Positions 16,796 to 26,646 are shown, numbered from the stretch's first letter. The stretch is DNA of 64,000 nt from Aquirhabdus sp. (GCA_030149815.1 JASLHI010000007.1:1-64000); one strand, 5' to 3'. The notes: generated by a model not told the origin, from the letters alone. Numbers and translations are program-made.

Positions 16796-18256
16796 TTAAC
16801 AGAATTTCAAACTACCATAGCAGTTTTGAGTTGGCGTTTGCGCAGATAGAGTTAGGTTATTTAGTGCAATAGACAATGGATTTGCTGGAGTATTTGAAGT
16901 TGGGCTCAGATCAACCGTACCAACAGAAATAGAACCGCCCAAACAGCTTAGGAGACCAAAAGTACCGCAGCTAATAGGATTGTTGTACAAATAATTACTT
17001 GTCGCAGTCAACGACTGTTGCAACGCTTGTAAAGGAATCGGAACCTGTACTGTAGGAGAAATACTACCAATATTCACTTGTCCACCAAAACCCATCCACC
17101 AACCAGGTTGGGCGATATTACAACTTGTTCCGCCTGCGGCAACTCCTCCTGGACATGTCGCACCAGGGTATAAAACTTTAGTGCTTTGTAAAGATAAAGA
17201 AACAGGATTATCAAGGGTAATATTATGGATATAAGACAGCCCCTCATTTACGGTCAAATTAGCAAGTAAGCCATGTAAAACCGATGGTGAGGTAATATTC
17301 TCAGCCAAATTCAACCCAATCGCATTCGCAGTCATTTGACCTGTAAAAGGAATATCTGAAATTGTACCATTACCGACTAAAGACACACTACTAAGCCGAC
17401 TTCCATTGACCGTTGTACTCGGTGTACTTAGTGCAACTGCTGTAGATGGCAATTGTAAATCATACGATGTCGAAGTAAAGTTCGTACAACCAAAAAAACA
17501 AGAGGTACCAATGTTATAAATTCGACCTGTAATTGCCGTATTTGTACCTGTTGTAGGCTGACCTCCTGGAACGGTTGAACCATTTGAAGGTGTAGGAGTA
17601 TTTGATCCATCATATGAGATGATCTGTGCTGCCGTATAAGCCGTCCCTGTCGCAGGTGCTAATACCATAAAACCACTCAATGAATTAATACCTACCCCTT
17701 TAGGAGTAGTCGCTGAACCATTCAAAGAAACAGGATTTCCTATTCCAGCGGTTAATAAACCATTAACCTGCTGAGCGCCCAAATTAATACCAACAATTTG
17801 GCGAGTAGACAAAGATGTTGGATTCTTAATCGCCAATTGAATAAATGGGTTAGTCAAAACTGCGTCCGTTGCAGCACGTGCTGTACCTACCGCATAATGT
17901 CCAATACCAGAACCACCATCTGGATTTCCACTTAATCCTAAATTATTAATATCGATATCACAGCCTGTACCATTTACACCGCCACAACCCAATTGTAGAT
18001 GATCGATATTTGCGTTGAGCTGGACAGTACCATTCAAACCTAATGTGAAAAAACCATAATCAGCAGCATTTGTGCCAGTCCCTGTTAAACCTGTGGGAGG
18101 AGCATTGTAAGCTGTATAAAACGCTGCTTGTCCTGTTTCCTGACTTAGCGACTGATCATCCATCGCCTGCATCGCAGCAAAGCTAGGCGCACTTATACCA
18201 AGCAACATCCCTGCTGACATCGCTTTGAAGATTGTCGTTTTCCTGAGAGTATTCAT
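16796..18256 (-). CDS. FilA-like exported pilus-system/surface protein
   Basis: Last gene of a four-gene operon of exported proteins. The 486-residue product has a clean signal peptide (MNTLRKTTIFKAMSAGMLLG...APSFA), then the shared motif MQAMDDQSLSQETGQA. The next section, VQLNANIDHLQLGCGGVNG followed by CDIDINNLGLSG and NPFIQLAIKNP, is what I remember from Acinetobacter proteins annotated as pilus-system protein FilA; this is memory, not a search. The rest is Gly/Ser/Thr/Asn-rich beta-type sequence with scattered Cys pairs. The start is the ATG at 18256 (GCGGAG upstream); the longer frame uses TTG. Likely periplasmic or cell-surface. No usher, chaperone or peptidase gene of the Fil set is present here. 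Confidence 0.65.
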   Translation of the reverse strand: MNTLRKTTIFKAMSAGMLLGISAPSFAAMQAMDDQSLSQETGQAAFYTAYNAPPTGLTGTGTNAADYGFFTLGLNGTVQLNANIDHLQLGCGGVNGTGCDIDINNLGLSGNPDGGSGIGHYAVGTARAATDAVLTNPFIQLAIKNPTSLSTRQIVGINLGAQQVNGLLTAGIGNPVSLNGSATTPKGVGINSLSGFMVLAPATGTAYTAAQIISYDGSNTPTPSNGSTVPGGQPTTGTNTAITGRIYNIGTSCFFGCTNFTSTSYDLQLPSTAVALSTPSTTVNGSRLSSVSLVGNGTISDIPFTGQMTANAIGLNLAENITSPSVLHGLLANLTVNEGLSYIHNITLDNPVSLSLQSTKVLYPGATCPGGVAAGGTSCNIAQPGWWMGFGGQVNIGSISPTVQVPIPLQALQQSLTATSNYLYNNPISCGTFGLLSCLGGSISVGTVDLSPTSNTPANPLSIALNNLTLSAQTPTQNCYGSLKFC

Positions 18257-18319
18257 TGCACCACTCCGCAATCCTGCCCAAAACTTCCATAAAAATATAT
18301 TTTTATCACGATACCACCC

Positions 18320-20980
18320 TCAATTATGCGTGACTGGCGTCAGCGTAAGATTGCTGATGATTTGACCACCTGTTAGCACCATCTTACCCAGAGGTTGAGC
18401 CATTCCACCAGAAGTACTCGGATAGAAATCTAATGTCGTCAACATCTCGCCACCAACTGTATTCGTTGGGTTGATCTGAAGATTTGAAGTAACCGTTAAA
18501 CTATTCACCTGAGTAGGCGTTGTCGAAGTCAGATTGTATGGGTTATATCCCTGATAGGTCATCGAACCTGGCGTTAATCGTGCACTGGCGTTGATTGTTC
18601 CCGTGATATTATCTAACCCTAGGGCAGAACCGCTGTTATCAATGATGCGTAAGAAGTTACCACCTGCCAACGTTTGATCAGGAAGAACCGCAGCAGTAGT
18701 CGTCGCACCACTGGAGCAACTATATACTGTTCCCGTAGTACATGCTGTGATCACTGACTTGGACTGAGATGTTCCCGCCAAAGTTAAATTCAATCCAAAG
18801 GTTACTGAATTAGGATCTGTCGCAGACGTGCCTCGATTATCTGTGATACTCAGAAGATTATTTTGATAATTCGTCGCATCACTGGTTAGTCCCAAATTGA
18901 TGGTCATGGCAGTATCTTTACCTGATACAAAAGTTGGTGCGCCTGCTGGTTCCGCACCAGGTAAATAACCAGCTGCAACGCCCATCTGTGCGGCAAGCAT
19001 AAAATGCGGCAAAGTCAAATTAAAGCTATTGCTTGTTGCCGTACCTGTCAGCACGAAAAGTCCGTCTGCTTTCAAATACAAATTAATATCACGCAAACCC
19101 ACATATTGCTTGTTCACGGTATCCACGATGAGTAATGCACTTTCGCGAAGCGTACCTGTAGTACCAGCTGCTCCTGATCCTGTTCCCTCTGTACCACCGT
19201 TATTCCCTGCTATTGATATCGCAAAAGAATAATTCAACGCTGCTACCGTACCAGCCAATGCACCACCTGAAGCAAACAAACCTGTTGTCGGAATACTCGC
19301 TGCTGGCGTAGCACTCAAAGTAATGTTTGTATTTAAATTATTAATCACAGGTAAGATGGAGAAGTTTGATTGAGGAGCTGCGCCTGTCGAACAAGTTACT
19401 ACACCCGTACACACACCCACACCATTCTGATAAAACGATGTAATCATTGGTACGCCTTGGATATTCAGCCCACGGATTGCAAAAAACAAGCTGCCGCCTG
19501 TGGCCGGTACAGAGATATTTTGTAAGTCTTTAACCTGAGTCGCATCAGTCAGAGCACCTGAACCTGAACCTACCGTATCAGCATTTAATGATGCATTAAA
19601 ATAACTCGCAGTGTTCGCTGTATTTCCTGCAAATACCTTAGATATAGGCAAAATTAATTGAGTTGTTGATGAGGTCAGCAAATTCATATACACATTACCT
19701 GATGTAAAGCTCGAATCCACTGCTGCTGTGACGTTCCCAAATGGAACGAACTCAGACATCTGCACCCCATAACCATACTGACCTGATGCACCAAAGTACA
19801 GCTTAAACGAGCCCGCTGTCGGTGCCGATGGTGCAACACCAGTACCCGATGCACCACCATTTTTAACAGTACCCGTCATATTAAACGCAATAGCGTTACC
19901 ACCACCTGCAGTACCAAAAAGACTACTATCAGCTGTACCACCGACCGTGCCGCCAACACCATCCGTTGTCATACTTGTAGCCGATACACCCCGGACGCTT
20001 AGATCCAGTTGAGGAAGCCCACCACTGACACCGAAGGTCAAACCACTACCAGAAGTTGTGATACCCATACCATTGGCAGTCTTATTCAATTGATTTGCTG
20101 TGACACCTGCTTGTGTCCCCGGCGTCTGCATGACCAACGAATACTGTAGACCTGCGTTAATTGGTTCTGTGCCATTCCAAGATCCAGGAGCGTCTGAACT
20201 ATAAGGTGACGTTAATATCACTCCCCCACCCGTTACATTTGGACCAGAGGTACTGAAACGGAAGCCATCTGTTGCATCTACCCAAATCCGTCCAGTCGCG
20301 GTGATATTCGCATAAATATCTGAAGTGACTAGCTGCGTACCATTTGATGTAAAGAAGATATTACCATTACTGAGCAGTAGTTTGACCGTAGCCGAACCAT
20401 TACTATTTAGGAAACCATTAGTAGTCATCAGACTAGCCGTTAACGGACTGGTACTCATGACTCCATTAGTCGTGCCGTTTAATACTTGCATTGCACCACT
20501 TGGGGATGGAGCACTTGAACAAGAGCTTGGCGTGCCACTTGTCACACCGCTACACAACACGAGACTCTGTGCGGTAAAAAGGGTTGGCGTATTAACATTT
20601 AAATTTAGTTGTAATGCTGGTGTAACTACACTACTAAGCGTCGAAGAACCCGTATTTAAGGTTGCACTCATACTAAATGGGGTTCCACCACCCGCATTAT
20701 TCGTAATAGAAATCGCCTGAAGATCCAGCGCATTACCAGTGGTTGAACTCGTTGTAGGATCTAACCAATAAGCATGATCCGCTGCTGCATTTGTTGCTTG
20801 TATATTGACGAGCAAACCATCCGCACCAGCGGTATCACTCATCGTCTGATCATCAACTGCCTGCATCGCATAGACAGGTGCAGCGAAACATATACTATAA
20901 ATACCCAGCAATACAGCTGTCGCCAAACGAGAATGACGTAACACCAATGATGGGTGAGAAGGTTTATTTTGCAAAGGCAT
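18320..20980 (-). CDS. Large exported DUF6160/Fil-type surface protein
   Basis: Third gene of the exported-protein operon; about 886 residues. An unusually long signal peptide (about residues 1-38, ending APVYA) is followed by the operon's shared motif MQAVDDQTMSDTAGADG. The rest is low-charge, rich in Ser, Thr, Gly, Asn and Ala, with repeated short beta-strand patterns, which suggests an extended beta-solenoid or adhesin-like fold. The ATG at 20980 has a strong ribosome binding site (GGGAGGT, seven bases away) and lies inside the end of the preceding gene (17-base overlap), so translation is coupled. I do not recognise a catalytic domain. Function in adhesion or fibre formation is inference from export and composition. 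Confidence 0.6.
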   Translation of the reverse strand: MPLQNKPSHPSLVLRHSRLATAVLLGIYSICFAAPVYAMQAVDDQTMSDTAGADGLLVNIQATNAAADHAYWLDPTTSSTTGNALDLQAISITNNAGGGTPFSMSATLNTGSSTLSSVVTPALQLNLNVNTPTLFTAQSLVLCSGVTSGTPSSCSSAPSPSGAMQVLNGTTNGVMSTSPLTASLMTTNGFLNSNGSATVKLLLSNGNIFFTSNGTQLVTSDIYANITATGRIWVDATDGFRFSTSGPNVTGGGVILTSPYSSDAPGSWNGTEPINAGLQYSLVMQTPGTQAGVTANQLNKTANGMGITTSGSGLTFGVSGGLPQLDLSVRGVSATSMTTDGVGGTVGGTADSSLFGTAGGGNAIAFNMTGTVKNGGASGTGVAPSAPTAGSFKLYFGASGQYGYGVQMSEFVPFGNVTAAVDSSFTSGNVYMNLLTSSTTQLILPISKVFAGNTANTASYFNASLNADTVGSGSGALTDATQVKDLQNISVPATGGSLFFAIRGLNIQGVPMITSFYQNGVGVCTGVVTCSTGAAPQSNFSILPVINNLNTNITLSATPAASIPTTGLFASGGALAGTVAALNYSFAISIAGNNGGTEGTGSGAAGTTGTLRESALLIVDTVNKQYVGLRDINLYLKADGLFVLTGTATSNSFNLTLPHFMLAAQMGVAAGYLPGAEPAGAPTFVSGKDTAMTINLGLTSDATNYQNNLLSITDNRGTSATDPNSVTFGLNLTLAGTSQSKSVITACTTGTVYSCSSGATTTAAVLPDQTLAGGNFLRIIDNSGSALGLDNITGTINASARLTPGSMTYQGYNPYNLTSTTPTQVNSLTVTSNLQINPTNTVGGEMLTTLDFYPSTSGGMAQPLGKMVLTGGQIISNLTLTPVTHN

Positions 20981-21716
20981 AAATCGTACCTCCCACATTT
21001 AGGTTACCCGTCATACGAATTGTCATGATTCCCGTTTCTTTTCCAGCATCTACCACAGAGTAATTGGCCGACGTACTACTCGACGACTGAAATAAAGACA
21101 TATCATAATAAGTGTTTTGGTTATTGAGTGCCTCAAGCGCACTTCCGCTATAACTTGAACTTGTACAGTTGCCACTAACCACAAGCGCCCCGCCAGAATT
21201 GCTATAACAACCCGTATTGACCGGAACCGCATAAGTCATTGAAAGATTATTAATATTAATTTGTGATGCAGTACCCTGCGCTGAACCCGCTACAGGCATA
21301 TTGATCTGGAACCCGATGACTGATTGACCACTCGGATATGCGACCGTATTCGCACTCGACCCAAAAACAATTAGCTGAGGAACATCAATAAATCCGTTAA
21401 AATCCTTTAACACAAGCCAATTGTAGTTATTATTCTCAACAAGTCCAAAACGACAGAATTTTGCATTACTGCCCGGCAAACCTGTCGCCCCCACACAGCT
21501 AGAACTAGGTGTCCATGTTGGTGTCGCACCAGGCGTCATTGTTCCATTAATCTGTGCACTCAGAGAAATCTGCACACCTGTACCTTCGCCAGTCACAGAT
21601 GATAACTGATCACTATCAAGTGGCATCATATCTGCTAAAGCATTCATCGACATCATTACACTTAATATTGCGCTCGATCCCAACGTGAGCGCTTGACGAC
21701 TTGTCCATTTCATCAT
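20964..21716 (-). CDS. Exported DUF6160/Fil-type protein, small member
   Basis: Second gene of the operon; about 250 residues. Signal peptide MMKWTSRQALTLGSSAILSV...NALA, then the shared motif as MMPLDSDQLSSVTGEGTGV. The mature part has two pairs of Cys (CVGAT...KFC and CYSN...GNC) and a hydrophobic beta-rich body ending GTIYAFAK. I choose the ATG at 21716 because AAGAAGGA lies six bases upstream; an earlier ATG at 21746 overlaps the previous stop as TAATG but has no ribosome binding site. Its gene overlaps the next one by 17 bases. No known enzymatic motif seen; presumably a partner of the two large proteins. Confidence 0.6.
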   Translation of the reverse strand: MMKWTSRQALTLGSSAILSVMMSMNALADMMPLDSDQLSSVTGEGTGVQISLSAQINGTMTPGATPTWTPSSSCVGATGLPGSNAKFCRFGLVENNNYNWLVLKDFNGFIDVPQLIVFGSSANTVAYPSGQSVIGFQINMPVAGSAQGTASQININNLSMTYAVPVNTGCYSNSGGALVVSGNCTSSSYSGSALEALNNQNTYYDMSLFQSSSSTSANYSVVDAGKETGIMTIRMTGNLNVGGTIYAFAK

Positions 21717-21745
21717 GTTTAGTCCTTCTTTATTTTTCGCGCTCA

Positions 21746-23683
21746 TTACAACCCTGTTAACGTCATCTTCATATGGTTAATCATCAATCCACTGATTGCT
21801 GAATTGCCCAAATTGATCGCTGCACCATTTGCAGTAGGAGCCTTAAATGCAACTCCATTTACATTGTTTGTTGTTGCCAGTACTGGTGCAGCGGAACCAA
21901 CATTTGTAATATAGTTAGCATCAGCTTCACCAGCATAGACAACATCTCCATTCGGCATTGTCAGCGATTGTTTATTTGCACTTTGTGTCGCACCAGATGG
22001 AACAGTAGAACCATCATAGATAAAAACATTACCTATCGAAATATTGCCATGCGTTGCAGTCGATGGACATGATGCCGTGGTGAAGCCACCACTACACATT
22101 CCTGCTGAAGCACTTAGACCTGTTGCATTTGTAGGGTTGCCATACGCATTTCCTGATGCACTCGTACAAGTATTCCCACTAACCGTACACGCAGGGTCAT
22201 AATTGATATAGAAGTTATTATAAACACCAGCAATATTAGGAATTTGAGCAAGCTCTAGGGAGATCGTTGGACAGACAGCGCCTGAAGCACAATTTGCATT
22301 TGAATTCGTCGTCGTCGAACCACTCGAAAAAATTAATGGTTGATACCCGATATTACCTAGAGGTAAATTCACATCTAAATTCTGCAAATAAACTCCTTCG
22401 TAGGCATCAAACAACCCGTAATTATCTGGAGATGCTGCACCAGTGCCTCCCACCGACAAACGCAAGACGCCATCAGTCTGAGAGTTTATGCGCAAGACCC
22501 CTGCAAACCCCACAACATTCGCATATGCAGAATTTCCTTTACCTACAGCCCCCGCAGGATTTGCCATACATCCAGATGCAGTCGGACAAGGATCCGTGGG
22601 AAACAAATTAAGTACTGTGCCATTAATCCCGAAACCATCCCACAATGCTTGAATTTGGAGTGCTGGACCGGCTGTTCCAATTACACCTAAAGTATTATTG
22701 CCACTTTGGTTAAATGCAGGAGTAGTCATATCCTCTTGCAAGATATTCATCCAGAAACCTAGACGTATATTATTAGATGAATCTGTTGCAGCCAAACTAT
22801 TGGTTGGCGCAGCCAATTGTAAATAAGGAATTGCGACCGCCTCACCTGCCAGCCCCGGATTAGTAGTTGCACTACTTGGCGTTGTATTTACAGACAAAAC
22901 AAATGGATTTACCCCAGAACCCCAACTAATTCCATTAATACCAGTTGCAGCTCCAGTCGCATTAAACAAAGTGCGTGGCGTAGATGAAGATCCATTATAC
23001 GGCCCACCTGTACCAGTACCAGGCGCGACTACACTTCCCACACCAATACATCCCGCACCCGCTGTTGTTACCAGTCCACCACTCGCGCCACCGCTAAAGA
23101 CAGTCGGCGTACAAGCTCCCGCTGAGGTTGTTACAAAAGTAGCACCGCCCGCCAATGGACTATTTGCCGTCATATTGCTCTCAGACAACGACAGACCATA
23201 AAGAAATATGTCTGTGCGATTCGGACGTATGGCTGTCGAACCTGCCGTACCAACACTCACAACATTTCCATTTAACAAAGCGTAAGCTGCAGGCACAGAA
23301 CCAAGCGGCCCCAAATAAACATAGCTCCCATAGTTTCCAGGATAATATGTCGGAGAACTTGCAGTCCCAAGACCATAGGCCTTCGTTCCAGTGCCATATA
23401 CATTAGAACCTGAAGCCTGAGAAATTGCTGCAACAGACGCCTGCGACACATCCCCTGCCACTGACGGCATTTGGAATTGGAAGTTCTGGGCATAAAAACC
23501 AATCCCATTAGCGCCAGTTGTTTCACTTAAACTTGCATCAGTCATCGCTTCCAACGCATACGCAGGTGCCACAACAGCCGACACTAAAGCAAGAGACAGC
23601 AGTGTTCGCACGAATGGAAACGTATTCGCAAAACTCTTTTGAGGTTTTGATTTAATCACCCGAGCAACTCCCAGTGCAGTCAT
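21746..23683 (-). CDS. Large exported DUF6160/Fil-type surface protein, first gene of operon
   Basis: First gene of the four-gene exported-protein operon; about 645 residues. A long basic leader (ARVIKSKPQKSFANTF) runs into a hydrophobic segment ending APAYA, then the shared motif LEAMTDASLSETTGANGIGFY. The body is rich in Gly, Ser, Thr, Asn and Ala with several Cys-containing loops, and ends HMKMTLTGL. The start is uncertain: ATGs at 23737, 23695, 23686 and 23683 are all in frame; I take 23683 because GGAG lies seven bases upstream. Substrate or partner unknown. The operon-wide motif after the signal peptide suggests a common export or assembly signal. Confidence 0.6.
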   Translation of the reverse strand: MTALGVARVIKSKPQKSFANTFPFVRTLLSLALVSAVVAPAYALEAMTDASLSETTGANGIGFYAQNFQFQMPSVAGDVSQASVAAISQASGSNVYGTGTKAYGLGTASSPTYYPGNYGSYVYLGPLGSVPAAYALLNGNVVSVGTAGSTAIRPNRTDIFLYGLSLSESNMTANSPLAGGATFVTTSAGACTPTVFSGGASGGLVTTAGAGCIGVGSVVAPGTGTGGPYNGSSSTPRTLFNATGAATGINGISWGSGVNPFVLSVNTTPSSATTNPGLAGEAVAIPYLQLAAPTNSLAATDSSNNIRLGFWMNILQEDMTTPAFNQSGNNTLGVIGTAGPALQIQALWDGFGINGTVLNLFPTDPCPTASGCMANPAGAVGKGNSAYANVVGFAGVLRINSQTDGVLRLSVGGTGAASPDNYGLFDAYEGVYLQNLDVNLPLGNIGYQPLIFSSGSTTTNSNANCASGAVCPTISLELAQIPNIAGVYNNFYINYDPACTVSGNTCTSASGNAYGNPTNATGLSASAGMCSGGFTTASCPSTATHGNISIGNVFIYDGSTVPSGATQSANKQSLTMPNGDVVYAGEADANYITNVGSAAPVLATTNNVNGVAFKAPTANGAAINLGNSAISGLMINHMKMTLTGL

Positions 23684-24090
23684 CATGTACTCCATATCGC
23701 AGCGCAGCCTAGCTCCAACCGCGAAACTTACATCCATTTATCAATTGTCCGAAAGTGTCAGACAAAATATCTATTATTCTTACAGTCGATCAATCCTGAT
23801 GCACGCAGCTTACGCACATCTTGATATTATGAATAGTTTTAAAGAAAATGCAAAAACTGTAATGTAAAAGCGTTCTTAAAAAAGAATAAATAATAATTAT
23901 TTTCAATAATAAACAATTACTTAACCACAAATCAACACAAACAACCGTTGGTCGGATCTCTAACTAAAACTGCACAAAATACGACAACAGCCAGACAATC
24001 GTAAGCCAAAAATTACACAGGTCGTAAGCAATAACCTACAAATTGTCTAACATTCTTAATTCCATGTAGTTATCGACATTCAACACACCT
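23684..24090. promoter_or_regulatory. AT-rich upstream region of the exported-protein operon with an operator-like inverted repeat
   Basis: About 400 bases between dcd and the fil-like operon, strongly AT-rich, with no gene seen. An imperfect inverted repeat at 23745-23765 has arms TTGTCCGA and TCAGACAA (7 of 8 paired) around a 5-base centre. Further GACAA/TTGTC half-sites occur at 23983, 23994 and 24043. This could be a regulator-binding region, but in AT-rich DNA such half-sites also arise by chance. No clear terminator for dcd is here because dcd reads away. Confidence 0.35.
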
Positions 24091-24660
24091 TTAAGCCTTC
24101 GGCAATGTCACACCACGCTGCCCCTGATACTTCCCACCACGATCTTTATAAGAAGTTTCACAAACCTCATCGGATTCAAAGAAAAGCATTTGAGCAACGC
24201 CTTCACCCGCATAAATTTTTGCAGGCAGATTAGTCGTGTTTGAAAACTCCAGCGTCACATGACCCTCCCACTCAGGCTCAAGTGGCGTGACATTGACGAT
24301 GATGCCACAACGCGCATAAGTTGACTTACCTAGGCAAATCGTCAGGACATTACGCGGAATCCGAAAAAACTCGACAGTACGAGCCAGTGCAAATGAATTT
24401 GGCGGAATAATACAAACATCTGCTTCGATATCTACAAAGCTTTTTTCATCGAAATGTTTAGGATCGACAGTGACAGAATGAATATTGGTAAATACTTTAA
24501 ATTCACGAGCACAGCGTACGTCGTAACCGTAGCTTGAGACCCCATACGAAATGACTTTTTGGTTATTGGCGTCGAAACGGACTTGTCCTTCAGCATACGG
24601 CTCAATCATGCCGTGCTCTTCACTCATACGACGAATCCAACGATCTGACTTAATTGACAT
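24091..24660 (-). CDS. dcd: dCTP deaminase
   Basis: Converts dCTP to dUTP, feeding dTMP synthesis. The 189-residue product starts MSIKSDRWIRRMSEEHGMIEP as in the family and shows the active-site segments: VSSYGYDVRC, the catalytic Glu in TPLEPEWEGHVTLEFSN, and the C-terminal GGKYQGQRGVTLPKA that closes over the nucleotide. The ATG at 24660 matches the family start; an in-frame GTG five codons earlier is less likely. It lies 48 bases after the MscS-type channel gene on the same strand, so the two may be cotranscribed. Confidence 0.95.
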   Translation of the reverse strand: MSIKSDRWIRRMSEEHGMIEPYAEGQVRFDANNQKVISYGVSSYGYDVRCAREFKVFTNIHSVTVDPKHFDEKSFVDIEADVCIIPPNSFALARTVEFFRIPRNVLTICLGKSTYARCGIIVNVTPLEPEWEGHVTLEFSNTTNLPAKIYAGEGVAQMLFFESDEVCETSYKDRGGKYQGQRGVTLPKA

Positions 24661-24708
24661 AATGTTTAATACCACTCTCTCATCATTAATTTTTAAAAAT
24701 AGAATTTT

Positions 24709-25830
24709 TTACTCATCACGTTCAGGATTAGCCGCTTCGCTTGCATCTCGACTCGATACAGCAGGAGCAGTTGTATCTCGCCCTGTTCGACCTGCTGGCA
24801 AATCTTCCACATAACCCGTTTTGCGGAGATCATACCGCGCACGCGCCATCGATCGAGGATTTTTCTGATCGGCGCGCGATGGCCAACCTTCACGTTGACG
24901 CTGGCGATCACCATCAATCTCTTCCGTCTGATCATGCCACAAGACTTGGGAAGTTGGGTAAGGTAAATCAATCCCAGCACTGGTCAAGGCATATTTAAGC
25001 GCAATTAAGACCTGATCAACCGAAGCAGTCATATCGACTTGTGCACTATCTTCAATCCACCAGCGCAATCTCAGCAATAATGCATAATCACTAAAACCAA
25101 CAGCCACAATCGTCGGCATAGAATTAGTCGTCACCGTACTACACGACTCTAACGCTTTAAGCACTTCACTTTTTGCTTTTGCGACATCATCACTCATCCC
25201 TATGCCAAAATCGATTTGGCAGCGACGACGCTTAAAGGCCGTATTCACGATGACAGGGGTCGTATAAATGTCCGCATTAGGAATAATAATCCGTCGTCCA
25301 TCATACGTTCTAATATTTGTCGCGCGTACCTGAATGTCTTCAACAGTGCCTTCAAAGGCCCCCATGACAATCTGGTCACCGATACGAAATGGCTCCGCAA
25401 TGAGGATAAAGAGGCCTGAAAGCATATTTTGGAACATATCTTTGAATGCAAATCCGATCGCAACCGAACCAATGCCCAAACCACCGATCATTTTAGCGGT
25501 TGTAAAACCAGGGATTGCCACGACCATTGCGACCAAAATACCAATAAAAAGAATCACGGCAGAACCAATACGATTCAGTACTTTAACCAAATTTTGTCGA
25601 CGTTGAACTCGGCCACTGAAGGCTCTTTTGACTAAATGCTTAAACAATCGACCAATGAGCCAAAAAAACACTAGTACCAAAACCGCCGCGATCAAATAAG
25701 GAATTCGCTCCATCGATTGATCAAGAAGCTTATCCACAGGCGCATAAATACCTCCATAGTGCTGGACGGTTTTATCAATCACCTTCGTGGTTACATCGCC
25801 TGCTTTCTGAATGGTATTGTCTAGCGGCAT
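24709..25830 (-). CDS. MscS family mechanosensitive ion channel
   Basis: A 373-residue small-conductance mechanosensitive channel that opens on membrane tension to release solutes. Three membrane helices lie at about 42-65, 85-108 and 115-140; the pore-lining helix contains MIGGLGIGSVAIGFAFKDMFQNMLSG, with the Gly/Ala packing typical of MscS TM3. The beta domain (AEPFRIGDQIVMGAFEGTVEDI, then RIIIPNADIYTTPVIV) follows. The C-terminal 70 residues are charged and rich in Arg/Asp, probably disordered. I use the ATG at 25830; the longer frame starts at TTG. Located between secB (upstream) and dcd. Confidence 0.9.
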   Translation of the reverse strand: MPLDNTIQKAGDVTTKVIDKTVQHYGGIYAPVDKLLDQSMERIPYLIAAVLVLVFFWLIGRLFKHLVKRAFSGRVQRRQNLVKVLNRIGSAVILFIGILVAMVVAIPGFTTAKMIGGLGIGSVAIGFAFKDMFQNMLSGLFILIAEPFRIGDQIVMGAFEGTVEDIQVRATNIRTYDGRRIIIPNADIYTTPVIVNTAFKRRRCQIDFGIGMSDDVAKAKSEVLKALESCSTVTTNSMPTIVAVGFSDYALLLRLRWWIEDSAQVDMTASVDQVLIALKYALTSAGIDLPYPTSQVLWHDQTEEIDGDRQRQREGWPSRADQKNPRSMARARYDLRKTGYVEDLPAGRTGRDTTAPAVSSRDASEAANPERDE

Positions 25831-25973
25831 GTCATATCCAAGATCTAATTTCAAATCAAAGTGCCTACTTTTTCAGTTTTGAGATTTAAAAACTCATCTC
25901 GCACACATGAGCAGTACTCATGATGCAAAAAAAGATTTAACTAAAGGGAATTAAAGTTATCAAAATCACAATA

Positions 25974-26004
25974 TAAAAAACCCACAAGCAATTGTGGGTT
26001 TTTA
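25974..26004 (-). terminator. Rho-independent terminator after secB
   Basis: Stem CCCACAA / TTGTGGG with a 4-base loop, flanked by A6 on the left, which reads as a T-run on the minus strand. It lies about 95 bases downstream of the secB stop. Confidence 0.85.
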
Positions 26005-26096
26005 TGGGCGATTTCGCAACATATGTTATGCAACATTCGCCAAATGACATCTAACGGTGATTAACCAAACACAACGTCATTGATCCAGATTATGGT

Positions 26097-26579
26097 TTAA
26101 GCATGACCTGTCGGTGCAGCTTCTTGCTGTAAACGCTGAAGATTTTCTGCAAACGCAGCATCAAAATTAATCGGCGCCAACAAGAATTGCGGGAAGCTAC
26201 CTTTGGTAATGACGTCGGTCAACGCTTCACGAACAAATGGGAACAGGATATTTGGGCAGTAAGCACCCAACAATTGTGGAAGCTGTTCTTGTGAAACATT
26301 TTCAATCAAGAAAATACCTGCTTGCTTCACTTCCGCGATGTAAGCTGGCGAGCCACCATTATTTGCAGTCAGTGTCACACTGAGAACCACTTCAAAATGA
26401 GTCGGGTCGAGTTGTTCTGCATTGCTGGTCAAATTAATATTTAGCTCAGGCTGCCATTCAGTGGTAAATACTTTTGCACTAGGCACTTCAAAAGACAAGT
26501 CTTTGAGATAAATACGCTCTAAAGCCAATTGTGCTTGTGGTGCTTCAGATTGTGGGGCGACTTGTTGTTCATCACTCAT
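26097..26579 (-). CDS. secB: Protein-export chaperone SecB
   Basis: Cytosolic tetrameric chaperone that keeps precursors unfolded and hands them to SecA. The 160-residue product has the typical LERIYLKDLSFEVPSAKVF N-terminal strand, the NxHFEVVLSVT region (here DPTHFEVVLSVTLTA), CPNILFPFVREALTDV and the helix with FPQFLLAPINFDAAF. It is last in a rhodanese-grxC-secB group, the same order as E. coli yibN-grxC-secB. It is likely to serve export of the large secreted proteins encoded upstream, though that is inference. Confidence 0.96.
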   Translation of the reverse strand: MSDEQQVAPQSEAPQAQLALERIYLKDLSFEVPSAKVFTTEWQPELNINLTSNAEQLDPTHFEVVLSVTLTANNGGSPAYIAEVKQAGIFLIENVSQEQLPQLLGAYCPNILFPFVREALTDVITKGSFPQFLLAPINFDAAFAENLQRLQQEAAPTGHA

Positions 26580-26646
26580 TGTATAGCTTCCTATTTGTAT
26601 TGAGAGTCGTTATTAAAACTCATTAAAAGAACTGAACAATGACGGC

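Noticed and set aside
18286..18306. Perfect AT palindrome TAAAAATATATTTTTA between the last two exported-protein genes as a terminator
   Set aside because: Pure A/T stem is too weak, and it would cut an apparent operon; probably chance in AT-rich DNA.
22267..23406. Several plus-strand open frames opposite the exported-protein genes
   Set aside because: Composition and Pro/His/Leu-rich content are those of reverse-strand shadows of Gly/Ser/Thr-rich genes.
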